Assembly (NCBI GenBank): GCA_022447625.1
Contig: JAKVAX010000002.1
Location: forward strand, 1 to 64,000
Length of the DNA stretch: 64,000 bases
Reading direction: 5' to 3'
Origin: Flavobacteriales bacterium
Lineage (GTDB): Bacteria > Bacteroidota > Bacteroidia > Flavobacteriales_D > Sanyastnellaceae
Within the stretch, counting starts at the first letter, position 1. Each line of letters begins with the position of its first letter. Under the pieces are notes generated by a model. That model saw nothing but the letters and a program-made list of their open reading frames with translations. It searched no databases and was not told the origin of the DNA. The translations under genes were made by a program, and so were the position numbers. This document shows, piece by piece, positions 36,259 to 45,803 of this stretch.

Positions 36259-36996
36259 TTAACCCGCAAACAGTTGTAAAAGGCTGTCTTTTCGGCTTCG
36301 GGAAACGGGAACTTGAGCTTCGTTCTCCATGACGAGATAGCCACCGCTGCCTTTGACATAGCGCGAAACGTAGTTTAAATTCACAATGTGCGAATGGTGT
36401 ACACGGAAGAATCCGTGACCACTGAGCATCTCTTCAATTTCTTTCAATGTGCGAGAAACGAGAATATTCTTGCGCTGCTTGAAAAAAACCATCGTATAAT
36501 TCGACTGTGATTCACAATGCATGATTTCATCCGGTGAGACAAAATCGAGTCCTTCAGATGAAGGAAGTGCAATCTTATTGAACCCGCTGTTTTCCAGTCG
36601 ATTGAAAAGGATATCAAGCTGAGCGTTAGAAAGGCGCGCTGAACCCAATTCCTGAAAACGGGTTACAGCGCGCTTAAGGTCATCGCTACTCACAGGTTTC
36701 AAGAGATAATCTATGGCACTGTATTGAAAAGCGCGCAAGGCGAACTCGTCATAAGCCGTCGTGAAGATGACTCCAAACCTCGGATCATCAATCGATTGCA
36801 AGAGTTCGAATCCATTTAGACGAGGCATTTCGATATCTAAGAATAAGATCTCCGCATCGCTATTGACCAGTGCATCTCTCCCTTCGATTGGGTCATTGTA
36901 TACTCCGATGATTTCGATGTCTGGGACATGGCGAGACATTTCATACTCCAGCGTTGCAGAGCAGTGTTTTTCATCGTCGATAATAATTGCTTTCAT
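36259..36996 (-). CDS. LytTR-family response regulator
   Basis: This 245-residue regulator has a receiver domain (about 1-120) with D7-D8, phosphorylation site D54 (F-L-D-I-E-M-P) and K100 (Y-L-L-K-P-V). The LytTR DNA-binding domain (about 140-243) contains F-F-R-V-H-H-S-H-I-V-N-L-N-Y-V and ends P-V-S-R-S-R-K. It starts 9 bases after the propeller kinase stop, so the two form a two-component pair. The arrangement matches the many LytS/LytTR-type pairs of Bacteroidota, whose targets usually cannot be deduced from sequence. Confidence 0.93.
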   Translation of the reverse strand: MKAIIIDDEKHCSATLEYEMSRHVPDIEIIGVYNDPIEGRDALVNSDAEILFLDIEMPRLNGFELLQSIDDPRFGVIFTTAYDEFALRAFQYSAIDYLLKPVSSDDLKRAVTRFQELGSARLSNAQLDILFNRLENSGFNKIALPSSEGLDFVSPDEIMHCESQSNYTMVFFKQRKNILVSRTLKEIEEMLSGHGFFRVHHSHIVNLNYVSRYVKGSGGYLVMENEAQVPVSRSRKDSLLQLFAG

Positions 36997-37005
36997 TACA
37001 AGTAA

Positions 37006-40000
37006 TCAGTTGATAGGTATAAGCATTTTAATTCTAGTTCCGGCGGGAGAGCCATCTTCATGGTATAAGTCTTCTATAGAGAGTTGACGTTCTGTTTCGC
37101 TTCCGCCTTCCATACGTAATAGGCGGTTTCGTGTGATATCCATCCCCATGCTTTTCTCTCGGGAAACGGTTTTAGAACGCATTTCAGCCGCTTTCACACG
37201 GCCAATTCCATCGTCTTCAATAATGCACACTAGGTGATCTCCTTCAATGGAGATGTCAACCAATAATCGTCCGGCTGACTTCTTGTGCAGCAGGCCGTGC
37301 CAGATGGCATTCTCAACGAATGGCTGGATAATCATGGGGGGTACCTCAATGAACTCAGTCTGCACACCTTGAGCAACTTGAAGATCAAACTCAAATTGCT
37401 GATCAAAGCGCAGTGACTCCAGGTCAACGTAGAGGTCGAGCGCTTCCAGTTCTCCTGAAAGTGGAATCAATTCTGATTTGCTGTTCGTCAAAATCAGACG
37501 AATCAAGCGGCTGAACTTCGTGAGATAGTCGCTTGCTTGATCGGTTTCTTTATTGATAATGAAGAACTTGATGCTATTCAAACAATTGAATAGGAAGTGC
37601 GGGTTCATCTGTGCTCTTAGAGCAGACATCTCTACTTCTACAAGCCTTTGTTGGTATCGTGCACGTACTCGTTCTTCTTTCTTCACACGGCGCAATCGAG
37701 CGGTGTAAATAATGTAGCTGAGGAACACGATCATCAAAAATACCAGAACTGCGAACCATGAGGTTCTGTAGTAAGGAAGTTTGACGTCGATTTGAATCAG
37801 GTATGGGGTTTCCATCATCTCCCCTCGCTCGTTGGAAGCATTTACTTCGAGTGACATTCCCCCTTCCGGAAAGCTGTAAAAACTCAACGTAGGGTCAGCG
37901 AGATAGCTCCACGGTTCATCAGGGCTTTGACGGAAGTAATATTGGTAACTCTCGGGCTTTACAAATCCGATGGCTTGGAAGGTCAAATCAACACGAGAAT
38001 CATAATCTACCTCCAGACTTACAAAGTCAGCTCCGGGCTGTTTCAAACCATCGATTACACACTCGGCAACAATCAGTTTCTCCGGCGTAGGCTGGGGATT
38101 TAGATCGTCAGGGTGGAAGTAACAGATTCCTAGTCCTGCACCTACAACGATTTCCCCCGATGAGAGCGCTGTGATTTCCTTTCGTATCAAGTCTGTAGCG
38201 ACCAGCCCATCGAGCGCATTGTATACAGATAGCGGGTCTTCTTTACTGATGTCAAGACTGAACATTCCTGCGGCTGTCAATCCCCAAACTCGACCTTCAG
38301 TGTCGACTTCCATTTCAGCTACGCGCATATTCGGGAGTCCATCCTTGCGGCTATATCGCGTCAATTCGTTGGTAACAACATTGTAGGTATAGAGTCCTTT
38401 CTCCATAGCCCCAAAAACCACCAAATCTTCTGTGACCACAAGTGACTCAAGGTTGAGGGCTCCTAATTGTTTGTACTCCTCTGATATTTCACTTAGATGG
38501 GTGATTACACCATCTCGAAACCGGTAAACACCTTTACTAGCACCAATCCACACATCCCCATTGTTCGCGATGTCTAATTCGTAGACTAAATTATTCAAGC
38601 CGTCAATCCTGATGGTATCAATAGTATAATGCTCATAGATCTCCGTTTGAGTGTGATACACCCCGACGATATTATCATCAGTTCCGAACCAACAATCATT
38701 TCCAGAAGTCATGAGTGTATTTACACTTGGCGGCATTCCTGTCAAATTCAAATCGCCATATAGATCTACCACTGGAAAAGCGTTGTCTGTGAGGAGGTCA
38801 ATCTCATATAGTCGTCCACGATATTGCGTGAAGACATGTCCATCTCTCGTTGCTCGGATGGTGTTACCCGAGATTCCTTTGTCTACAATCTCATCATATC
38901 CGGTAATTCCTAGGATCTCTTTTGTTTCAGCATCTAGTACATAGAAGCCATTACTCGAAGTAGATGTTACAATCCATTTATCACCCACGTTTTGTACCTG
39001 TTGATAGGCAAAGAGCCGAGGATTTACAGAACCTTCCATCCATCCGATATACTTGTACTTCATTTGATACACGTACGGGCTTCTTAAGCTCAACCCTTCA
39101 GCCATGGCTATCCAAATCAATCCGCGAGAATCAATCAATAGGTCTCTCGAGCTGATATGGAAGATGGAATTCGCTCGAGAAGCATCGTGCTTGTAAAAAG
39201 CAAATGTGGAATCTACCATATTCAATAATCCGAACCCTTTATCTGCTGTATTGACCCAATAATTACCTTCACCATCAGCGGTGAATTTTCTGATGGCGTT
39301 TCGGTTAGAGTCACGTTGATTATTTGGGTCATAAGTCAGTTCCGAATTAAACTCTCTTGTATCAGGATTGAAAGAGACGATTCCGCTTCCCCATGTAGCA
39401 ATCCATATGTGGTCGCCAATCCACTCCATTTGCTGATAGTAATTCCTGCGCCTAGTGTATCTCACGGGGTCTTCAATTATCTCTACCTCTCTAGATTGGA
39501 GATCAAGCAGCATGAAGTCTCTACCTGTAGCCCAAATTTTGTCTGGGTCTGATTTATCTCGAAGCAGAGCCGTGCACTTAGGAACATCCGCAAACACCGG
39601 AGTCTGTTCCATTGTCTGCGTCGATAGCAAAGTCAATCCACCCAAGTAAGGCGACTGTTGTTGATAGGCAATTAGGAACTCATCGCCGTCTAACGGAAGA
39701 ATATCATGTACGTACCTGAAGGCGAATTCAGATCTTTCCTCTGTTAATATGAATTCCTGAAACAGCTCAGTCGCCGGATCATAAAGACAGATTCCACCTC
39801 GTTTTGTGCCTACCAACATTCGGTTATCCGGAAGTACGTGGATAATCGTTATATAATTTCCGACCACAGCACCTTGACCATCATCCTTTAGAAATTGTCT
39901 GAAATTTATTCCATCAAATCGGTTCAATCCTTCTTCGGTTCCAATCCAAATAAAGCCTGTGCTATCCTCAGCCAAACATGTGGTATTCGATGAAGTGAGT

Positions 40001-40101
40001 CCGCTTTCGAAAGTGTAATTCACAAACGACCCGTCGAGTTGCTGCGCAAGCAACCCCCAGGAAACAAGAGTGAACACTACCGTCAGTACAGACCATTTCA
40101 T
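37006..40101 (-). CDS. propeller-sensor histidine kinase (LytS-like His_kinase domain)
   Basis: This is a 1031-residue membrane sensor. After the signal peptide (1-20) come two-component regulator propeller repeats (about 25-690; G-F-I-W-I-G-T-E-E-G-L-N-R-F and similar), a Y_Y_Y domain (about 700-780), one membrane segment (about 790-812), a coiled coil and a His_kinase domain with H835 (L-R-A-Q-M-N-P-H-F-L-F-N). The ATPase part has P-F-V-E-N-A-I-W-H-G-L and D-D-G-I-G-R. The frame opens farther upstream at 40194, but those 31 residues are not signal-like, so ATG 40101 is used. Such sensors often respond to extracellular glycans in Bacteroidetes, though other signals are possible here. It is cognate to the LytTR regulator that follows. 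Confidence 0.92.
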   Translation of the reverse strand: MKWSVLTVVFTLVSWGLLAQQLDGSFVNYTFESGLTSSNTTCLAEDSTGFIWIGTEEGLNRFDGINFRQFLKDDGQGAVVGNYITIIHVLPDNRMLVGTKRGGICLYDPATELFQEFILTEERSEFAFRYVHDILPLDGDEFLIAYQQQSPYLGGLTLLSTQTMEQTPVFADVPKCTALLRDKSDPDKIWATGRDFMLLDLQSREVEIIEDPVRYTRRRNYYQQMEWIGDHIWIATWGSGIVSFNPDTREFNSELTYDPNNQRDSNRNAIRKFTADGEGNYWVNTADKGFGLLNMVDSTFAFYKHDASRANSIFHISSRDLLIDSRGLIWIAMAEGLSLRSPYVYQMKYKYIGWMEGSVNPRLFAYQQVQNVGDKWIVTSTSSNGFYVLDAETKEILGITGYDEIVDKGISGNTIRATRDGHVFTQYRGRLYEIDLLTDNAFPVVDLYGDLNLTGMPPSVNTLMTSGNDCWFGTDDNIVGVYHTQTEIYEHYTIDTIRIDGLNNLVYELDIANNGDVWIGASKGVYRFRDGVITHLSEISEEYKQLGALNLESLVVTEDLVVFGAMEKGLYTYNVVTNELTRYSRKDGLPNMRVAEMEVDTEGRVWGLTAAGMFSLDISKEDPLSVYNALDGLVATDLIRKEITALSSGEIVVGAGLGICYFHPDDLNPQPTPEKLIVAECVIDGLKQPGADFVSLEVDYDSRVDLTFQAIGFVKPESYQYYFRQSPDEPWSYLADPTLSFYSFPEGGMSLEVNASNERGEMMETPYLIQIDVKLPYYRTSWFAVLVFLMIVFLSYIIYTARLRRVKKEERVRARYQQRLVEVEMSALRAQMNPHFLFNCLNSIKFFIINKETDQASDYLTKFSRLIRLILTNSKSELIPLSGELEALDLYVDLESLRFDQQFEFDLQVAQGVQTEFIEVPPMIIQPFVENAIWHGLLHKKSAGRLLVDISIEGDHLVCIIEDDGIGRVKAAEMRSKTVSREKSMGMDITRNRLLRMEGGSETERQLSIEDLYHEDGSPAGTRIKMLIPIN

Positions 40102-40496
40102 GTTCGAATATACCACTTGCCTTGGCTCCTTATAATCGCCATTGAGTAGTTGGTGTATTCCAACGTGTAACTTGCACCGCTCTGAAGCCTGCATCCAGCC
40201 TGTGTTTCGGAAGATGGTGTGGTTTTCTCCAGTTTTTGCTCTGATCCAAAAAACCGTTCCCTTGGATATTTTGACCGTTTACTGGAAAATCGAACCGCTC
40301 CCAAACCCGAGAATCTTGAGCGTACTTCCAACGTATCTTGAAATAAGCTATTGAGGCCTAGTTGTTTTCGAAATATTGAATTTAATACCTCTGTGTCATG
40401 AAGAAATACGATCATCAAATGGAAATGTCTGGCGTACAAAAGATCTGGATCTTCAGTGACCTATGATCAGCGTCAGATTCTATCCTAACTCTCTCC
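40102..40496. other. intergenic region without recognisable gene
   Basis: This stretch separates the propeller kinase from the next minus-strand gene. Open frames here on either strand (up to 113 codons) show no family features. A weak TATATTCG, close to the TAnnTTTG consensus, lies on the minus strand at 40105-40112 just upstream of the kinase ATG. I see no RNA gene. Confidence 0.6.
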
Positions 40497-40524
40497 AAAA
40501 AAGCCTGCGATTGTGGGCTTTTTT
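40497..40524 (-). terminator. rho-independent terminator
   Basis: The hairpin AAAAAAGCC / GGCTTTTTT (40497-40505 and 40516-40524) lies just past the stop of the minus-strand outer-membrane protein gene. Its A- and T-runs allow it to act in both directions. Confidence 0.85.
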
Positions 40525-40529
40525 CGTTT

Positions 40530-43500
40530 TTAGAACGTGGCGCGTATCTGCACACTTCCCACATGTACTGCAGGTGTATCGGCGGCTGTTCTACCGTTGT
40601 AAAGCAAGTTGAGCTGCAACGTTCGAGAAATTGACCGTTGTATGCTCATTTGCCATGTCGCATTTCGCCCGGGTTGAAGCCCTTCCAAAAGCTCAAACGC
40701 CAACGTATTATTCGCCGTTCCATCAAACGCGATGTCTAGCCAGTTGAATCGGGCTTCGAACAACCCTTTTCCCGGATCTGAGAATCGCGCTGCTAAGCCA
40801 ATGTCAGCGATGCGGCTACTTTCGCCAGCACCTTCTTGTTCGTTTACTTTTTCAACCCACCGTCCATTCAAAGTAACTCGGAAGGTATTTGACGGTTGCC
40901 ATTGTAATTCGGGAGATGCAGAGGTGTAATCAATCATGTAGTTCCTGCCCGTAAGGAAATCAGAACTGGTTGATTTCGTTCCCTCCTTCAACGTGACAAT
41001 CAAGGTGAATTCACTCAAGATGCTCTTTCGAATCTTCACCTCATTGAACTCTTCACTTCTGGTCTCAAACCCGTTCGCTAACAATGCCTTATTTCCAAGA
41101 TCTTGGTAGGTGTATTCCAGGCCGAAATTCGGATTAGACCGGTCGAATGAAAGGGTGTTTCGAAGGGATGAGCCAAGACTGATGAGGCTTGTATCAGCGA
41201 GTCCGCGTTCCAGCGGGTTTAGGCGTTCCCACCCCTCTCCATCAGTCGTTTTACGATCAAGGCGAATGGATGCCGCATTGCTAAATCGAGAGATGAATTT
41301 CTTCGTGCCTGTTTCATTCGCCCATGCGCGAGCGGGTTGGAATTGTGCGTTGGCGGTGAATTGATTGGTGAATGTTCGCAGGTATTCATCCGAAGGAACA
41401 AATGTTCGGATATAATTCGCTTCGTAGGCGAAGTTGGCAATCTCGAATTCGTTCAGGTCACGAATGCCGTCGCCGTTGTAATCAACCCAGATGTAGTTTC
41501 CTTGACCGGCGGGAACTTCGATGTAAATGAATTGACGCGCCTGTTCCAGACCTGAACCTGTTTGGTAGAAAACCTGTCCGCTCAAGATATTATTGAAGAA
41601 GCTTCCCGCTCCCTCCAAACGTCCTAACAAGGTTTCTTCTGGTTGGTTCGTTGTCAAGGCAGAATCAACAATCGAAAGACGTCGTTGGCTAACGTTCCAG
41701 CTGATTCTCCGTTGTTTCTTTGATGTCCATCCGCCTTCGACACCGTAGGCTTCAGCTTGGGTAGCCAAAACAAGATCGCTGCTGAGAGGCAATCGATCAG
41801 TACGTTCGCTGTAGAATAATTTCCAATTGAACGCTTGTTCTTCGAGGCTTCCCAACCACCCTTGCCATTCGTGAAAACGATAGGAGTTAAGCGCCAAACT
41901 ATCGCCCACAAAAAAGCGGTTCCACTCAAAGTCATCAATGTACCCGATTCGGACCAGACCCACTGGTATGGCTAGATCAGTTTTCTGTCTCAGGTAATTT
42001 GTTTCTCGCAAACCATCGCTTTGCGTAGCGCTACCTTGCCAGTTCAGCTTTCGACCCTTTTCGGCATAACGGATGAACGAACTTCCGCGATAGCCGGTAA
42101 AGCCTGATCCTGATTGAAAAGTAGAAGCTTCAACGCTCACATTATAGATGCTTGAATTGTTTATCTGAACGGCCACACCCCCTACGTGTTGATCGCTAGA
42201 CAGCACTAGGTCACGCACATTCCAGTCACGATCAAATTCAACGGAACGAAAACGCTCAATTTCACTGAAATTCTCTGAGATATACTCATGAAATACCCGA
42301 ACCCCCCATTTTGCCTTCGATTCTTTATTCCGTGATAGCGAACGTTGAATGCGCCAATCAGTGAAGATTCCTAAACCATTATTGTCTGCAGCATCTAAGG
42401 TGGAGAAGGTATTGTCGTCGCGAGAAGTAATCGCGGCCTCGACATAAAGTTGATGGTCCTCACTCCACGTAATTTTACCCCCTCCTGTAATCATCTGGCG
42501 TTTCTTCGGACTGACTAATTGTCGAACTGGAGCATGGTCACCACTTCGAAGAATGACGTTGTCGACCGTATCAGGCGCCACCCATCGATAGACCCGTCCA
42601 TTCGCTCCAAAACCGTCTTCGATATAGTCTCCATTGCCTGCGCCAACCAAGCTGAAAACCGCACGATACAGGGCCGTTTCTGAATTGTTGCTCAAGACCA
42701 ACACGCTATCATATCCGAGGGTGTCGATAAGTGCATATAGCACTTGATCATCGGTAAATCCTACGCTGTCAATAGCGCTGTTGACGGCTGAAAGTACATC
42801 GTCACCCACATTGCTGAGCAAGGTTCGATCGTCCGCATCCAAGTCTTGTTGTAGCGGCTGGTTTTTGCTGTCTTGTTCTGCCAATGCATGCACAAACCAA
42901 GAGTACTTTCCTTGCTCTCCTTTAATCTCACCCTGTAACAAGGAGCGGGCATAGTTTCGATCAGCATATTGAAACTCTATCACAATTCTTCGATCCTTAG
43001 TGATGAGGTTCTTCGGGGTGAAAGTGACTTCAGCGGTGTTGTAGTCAATCGTGTAGTCAAAGGCCTGTCCGCGTTGGAGTAATTTACCATCAATGAAAAC
43101 ACGTTCCGTTCCTGCCATAATAATGATAAACCGTTCATTTTCAGCACCAATCAAACGATAGGGTCCTTGGTTCCCTTCCACACCTTGGATAATATTTCGG
43201 GCGAACTTTCCCTTGCTAATGGCTGCGCTAGCTGAAGCTTCGTAGGTACCTATTGAATCGCTCCACTCATAACTGGCTGTTCCCCCGCGCGCACGTTTCT
43301 GATACCTCAAAAAATGGTCTTCACGCTCAGTGATCTGAAAGTCTCCCGCCGTGATTAAGGTCTGATCATCAAATACCTGAATGTAAACCTGATCAAAGTC
43401 TTGCAGCTGCTTCGTATTCCCATCAGGTTGGATTGGAATGTTATCGTCTGTGATACTGGCCAAAACACTGAAGCGCTCGGTTATCTTTCCGCTTAATTGG

Positions 43501-43961
43501 AGATTCAAGTTGCTGTTGACAGCCAAGTCTTGACTATTTCCGAAACTGATGCCACGTGCGATGGAACCCGCCTTGACCAAATCTCCTTGCTCGTAACTCG
43601 TCTGCGGAAGGAGGTCATTCTGAAAAACAAAAGGCTGGTAATCATCTGAATCACCGCTTCGAATCAAGGTAGAATCCTTCTTTGCGTAGCTGATTTGTCT
43701 ACGCAGGGCAATGGTGCTGTACTCAACTATTATTGAATCTATTGGAGGTGGATTCAGTCGTAAATAGCCGGTCTTTGGATTGTACGAATACGACTGTGCG
43801 CTGTCACTTAAATGAAGGGTTGATGGGAGCACCAGAAGGGAGTCTAAAAGCAGACTATCTGTCATAGGCGGGATTACGCTTCGGCGCAAGCCAGCATCAT
43901 CCTGTCCGAACACAAATAAGGGACAGATAAAGAGAAATATGAGGATCGTTCTGGTCAACAA
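40530..43961 (-). CDS. large outer-membrane beta-barrel protein of unknown function
   Basis: I do not recognise a named family. The 1143-residue protein has a signal peptide (about 1-20, ending V-F-G-Q). Residues about 130-230 include I-A-R-G-I-S-F-G-N and L-N-L-Q-L-S-G-K, and the long remainder consists of alternating amphipathic strands ending in a terminal aromatic (R-A-T-F), as expected for an outer-membrane barrel. A segment P-A-G-Q-G-N-Y-I-W-V-D-Y-N-G-D-G near residue 840 recurs in several large Bacteroidota outer-membrane proteins including SprA-like ones, but overall length and layout differ from SprA. No ATG is available; two TTG codons lie at 43961 and 43958, next to a promoter-like element. 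It is probably a surface channel or scaffold; substrate unknown. Confidence 0.75.
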   Translation of the reverse strand: MLTRTILIFLFICPLFVFGQDDAGLRRSVIPPMTDSLLLDSLLVLPSTLHLSDSAQSYSYNPKTGYLRLNPPPIDSIIVEYSTIALRRQISYAKKDSTLIRSGDSDDYQPFVFQNDLLPQTSYEQGDLVKAGSIARGISFGNSQDLAVNSNLNLQLSGKITERFSVLASITDDNIPIQPDGNTKQLQDFDQVYIQVFDDQTLITAGDFQITEREDHFLRYQKRARGGTASYEWSDSIGTYEASASAAISKGKFARNIIQGVEGNQGPYRLIGAENERFIIIMAGTERVFIDGKLLQRGQAFDYTIDYNTAEVTFTPKNLITKDRRIVIEFQYADRNYARSLLQGEIKGEQGKYSWFVHALAEQDSKNQPLQQDLDADDRTLLSNVGDDVLSAVNSAIDSVGFTDDQVLYALIDTLGYDSVLVLSNNSETALYRAVFSLVGAGNGDYIEDGFGANGRVYRWVAPDTVDNVILRSGDHAPVRQLVSPKKRQMITGGGKITWSEDHQLYVEAAITSRDDNTFSTLDAADNNGLGIFTDWRIQRSLSRNKESKAKWGVRVFHEYISENFSEIERFRSVEFDRDWNVRDLVLSSDQHVGGVAVQINNSSIYNVSVEASTFQSGSGFTGYRGSSFIRYAEKGRKLNWQGSATQSDGLRETNYLRQKTDLAIPVGLVRIGYIDDFEWNRFFVGDSLALNSYRFHEWQGWLGSLEEQAFNWKLFYSERTDRLPLSSDLVLATQAEAYGVEGGWTSKKQRRISWNVSQRRLSIVDSALTTNQPEETLLGRLEGAGSFFNNILSGQVFYQTGSGLEQARQFIYIEVPAGQGNYIWVDYNGDGIRDLNEFEIANFAYEANYIRTFVPSDEYLRTFTNQFTANAQFQPARAWANETGTKKFISRFSNAASIRLDRKTTDGEGWERLNPLERGLADTSLISLGSSLRNTLSFDRSNPNFGLEYTYQDLGNKALLANGFETRSEEFNEVKIRKSILSEFTLIVTLKEGTKSTSSDFLTGRNYMIDYTSASPELQWQPSNTFRVTLNGRWVEKVNEQEGAGESSRIADIGLAARFSDPGKGLFEARFNWLDIAFDGTANNTLAFELLEGLQPGRNATWQMSIQRSISRTLQLNLLYNGRTAADTPAVHVGSVQIRATF

Positions 43962-43965
43962 TGTC

Positions 43966-43973
43966 CAAATCTA
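43966..43973 (-). promoter_or_regulatory. candidate -7 promoter element TAGATTTG abutting the start codon
   Basis: This matches TAnnTTTG on the minus strand and ends only 4 bases before the TTG at 43961, so the transcript would be leaderless or nearly so. Confidence 0.5.
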
Positions 43974-44011
43974 ACGTTCTGCCCAGAGTTCAACGTATAC
44001 AGAACGTAAGA

Positions 44012-44674
44012 TCAATCGATATCAACGGTGAGTCCTACCAGCAGAATATGCTCTGAAAGCGGGTCATTCGCGAGGATTTCTTCCTGGTACAGATAACCTA
44101 TAGTAAGGTCAAATTTCTTGTTCAACTTCCGTTCAACGCTGGCGACGAAACGCCAATCAGACCAATAGAAACCTTCGGTGCGCTGCGACTGGAAAAACTC
44201 GAGGGAGAGCGCTCCGCGCGTTTTCTTGATGATCTTCCGCTTCACTTTTAACTTGTAACGGAAACCTTCGCGTAGATCAGGAATTCCTTCACTCGCGGCC
44301 ACACCATTTCGCCCCGCTTGATAGCGAATACGGAAGCTCGCTTCTGGTTTACCAAAGTCGTATTTGTAGTTCACATCAATGCTCACACGCTGGCGGATTT
44401 CAAACAGGTTCTGACCATTTTGGCGGTGACCGATACGATAAGTCACCGTGGTGTTCAGCCCTTTCATGATCTTGTATCGCAGACCAAAATCTCCGATGAC
44501 CGCATTGTAACGCGTCATGCCTTGATCAAGACGAGCCTGAACCTCAGCGCGGAGGTCGAGGTCCTTAATAATCTTGTATTTGGTGTCCATACCTATCCAG
44601 GCCCCACCATCGGTGTATTGCGCCTGGCCTGCCAAAGCAAGCAAACAAAATAAAAGGAGGAGATTAATTCTCAT
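44012..44674 (-). CDS. DUF2490 outer-membrane protein
   Basis: This 220-residue protein has a signal peptide (1-18) followed by amphipathic beta-strands with alternating charged and aromatic residues and a final strand L-L-V-G-L-T-V-D, consistent with a small outer-membrane barrel of the DUF2490 family (D-L-R-A-E-V-Q-A-R-L and Y-R-I-G-H-R are typical). Function is unknown. Its ATG lies 11 bases inside the end of the upstream lipoprotein gene, so the two are co-transcribed and probably translationally coupled. Confidence 0.8.
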   Translation of the reverse strand: MRINLLLLFCLLALAGQAQYTDGGAWIGMDTKYKIIKDLDLRAEVQARLDQGMTRYNAVIGDFGLRYKIMKGLNTTVTYRIGHRQNGQNLFEIRQRVSIDVNYKYDFGKPEASFRIRYQAGRNGVAASEGIPDLREGFRYKLKVKRKIIKKTRGALSLEFFQSQRTEGFYWSDWRFVASVERKLNKKFDLTIGYLYQEEILANDPLSEHILLVGLTVDID

Positions 44675-45074
44675 CGTAGATCCAAATCTCTCCTAGGTCA
44701 ATTTCTTCTCTTCGCTCTGTAATCTCTACTTCACGAATGATCGGCATGCGGTTTTGATCAACTCCAACCTGGCCCGTCGTGTCTCCACTGTACACGTAAA
44801 TGGTGTAGTTACCTCGGCGTAAAAATTGGAATTCAAATTGACCGTCATAGCTTGTCAACACACGCTCATCTGGAGATAGGTTGTCTCCGAAAATGACGAA
44901 TACATCTTCATCAGCTGCGGGGTATGTTGCCACTACTGAACCAGGGTTGCTTAGCACGACACGAACCTCTTTCATGATCGTTCCTTTGATCGACGCGCCG
45001 CCGCCTTCACCCGGTTGTTTCTCGCATGACACTAGAAAAATGCCCGCACATAGCAGAAATAATGCTGTTCTCAT
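44664..45074 (-). CDS. small lipoprotein with carboxypeptidase-regulatory-like fold
   Basis: This is a 136-residue predicted lipoprotein with lipobox L-V-S-C17 after a hydrophobic signal. The mature part begins with a Gly-rich linker and then forms a compact beta domain (about 28-125; [11 protein letters not shown] and G-N-Y-T-I-Y-V-Y-S), resembling a SdrD/CarboxypepD_reg-like fold. The open frame runs upstream to 45353 across the thymidine kinase gene, but the lipobox fixes the start at ATG 45074. It overlaps the DUF2490 gene by 11 bases. Function unknown. Confidence 0.82.
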   Translation of the reverse strand: MRTALFLLCAGIFLVSCEKQPGEGGGASIKGTIMKEVRVVLSNPGSVVATYPAADEDVFVIFGDNLSPDERVLTSYDGQFEFQFLRRGNYTIYVYSGDTTGQVGVDQNRMPIIREVEITERREEIDLGEIWIYDEN

Positions 45075-45091
45075 AAGGTTCTCATTCCCTT

Positions 45092-45099
45092 CAAAAGTA
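45092..45099 (-). promoter_or_regulatory. candidate -7 promoter element TACTTTTG (minus)
   Basis: This TAnnTTTG match lies 18 bases upstream of the lipoprotein ATG at 45074. It is back-to-back with the plus-strand element at 45110, with only 10 bases between them. Confidence 0.55.
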
Positions 45100-45109
45100 C
45101 GCTTTTGGC

Positions 45110-45117
45110 TAACTTTG
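45110..45117 (+). promoter_or_regulatory. candidate -7 promoter element TAACTTTG (plus)
   Basis: This TAnnTTTG match ends 8 bases before the tdk ATG at 45126, giving a very short or absent 5' leader. Confidence 0.6.
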
Positions 45118-45125
45118 GCCTCTAT

Positions 45126-45803
45126 ATGACTCCAGAAAGTATCGATAAACGAGGAAGCCAGCGCGGTTGGATCGAGGTGATCTGCGGCTCGATGTTCTCT
45201 GGAAAGACCGAAGAGCTCATCCGTAGAATGCGTCGTGCGCAGTTTGCTCGTCAGAACGTTGAGATTTTCAAACCTATGGTAGACGTTCGTTACAGCGACA
45301 CCGAAGTGGTTTCGCATGATAAGAAAGCGATCCCCTCTACCCCTGTCCCTCACAGTTCACAATTGTTATTGATGGGGTCTGGCGTTGATGTCATTGGCAT
45401 CGACGAAGCTCAATTCTTCGATGACGGTTTGCCTGAGGTCTGCGGCCAACTAGCCAACCAAGGCATCCGTGTGATTTGCGCCGGTCTTGATCTTGACTTT
45501 TTGGGTCGTCCTTTTGGCCCTATGCCTGAATTGCTCGCTAGCGCGGAATTCGTCACGAAAGTGCATGCAATCTGCATTAAGACAGGAGATTTAGCCCACC
45601 ATTCATTCCGACTAAATCAAGATAACAGCCTCGTGGCTTTAGGCGAAAAAGACCTTTATGTTCCGCTATCGCGGGAAGCGTTCCAGCGCGCTATGAAGGA
45701 TCCGTCGTACATTACTGAAGAAGATCTTGCTGCTATCCGCAGCGTGCTCGAAAAAGAAGAACCGGAACCAACCGAAGATGCTCAACCTGACGAATTTGCT
45801 TGA
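45126..45803 (+). CDS. tdk: thymidine kinase (type II, TK1-like)
   Basis: This 225-residue cytoplasmic enzyme phosphorylates thymidine in the pyrimidine salvage pathway. The P-loop G21-S-M-F-S-G-K-T, the D-E-A-Q-F-F motif (93-98) with catalytic E94, and the G-L-D-L-D-F block are intact. Of the four zinc-finger cysteines of the family only the first is kept (A-I-C-I-K-T-G); the others are Thr, Ser and Ala (P-L-S-R-E-A-F). I believe this loss is common in Flavobacteria. A Glu/Pro-rich tail ends the protein. ATG 45126 is preferred over a TTG at 45105. The fused murF-alr gene begins within its last 26 bases. Confidence 0.93.
   Translation: MTPESIDKRGSQRGWIEVICGSMFSGKTEELIRRMRRAQFARQNVEIFKPMVDVRYSDTEVVSHDKKAIPSTPVPHSSQLLLMGSGVDVIGIDEAQFFDDGLPEVCGQLANQGIRVICAGLDLDFLGRPFGPMPELLASAEFVTKVHAICIKTGDLAHHSFRLNQDNSLVALGEKDLYVPLSREAFQRAMKDPSYITEEDLAAIRSVLEKEEPEPTEDAQPDEFA
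45536..45548 (+). repeat. motif CGCTAGCGCGGAA
   Basis: Exact match in tdk, read as A-S-A-E. A variant with one extra G follows at 45664-45677. Confidence 0.9.

Noticed and set aside
40098-40439. 113-codon minus-strand open frame
   Set aside because: It shows no domain or signal features and overlaps the start of the propeller kinase; its codons look non-coding.
45075-45353. Upstream extension of the small lipoprotein gene
   Set aside because: It runs antisense through the conserved start of tdk, and the lipobox signal begins at 45074.
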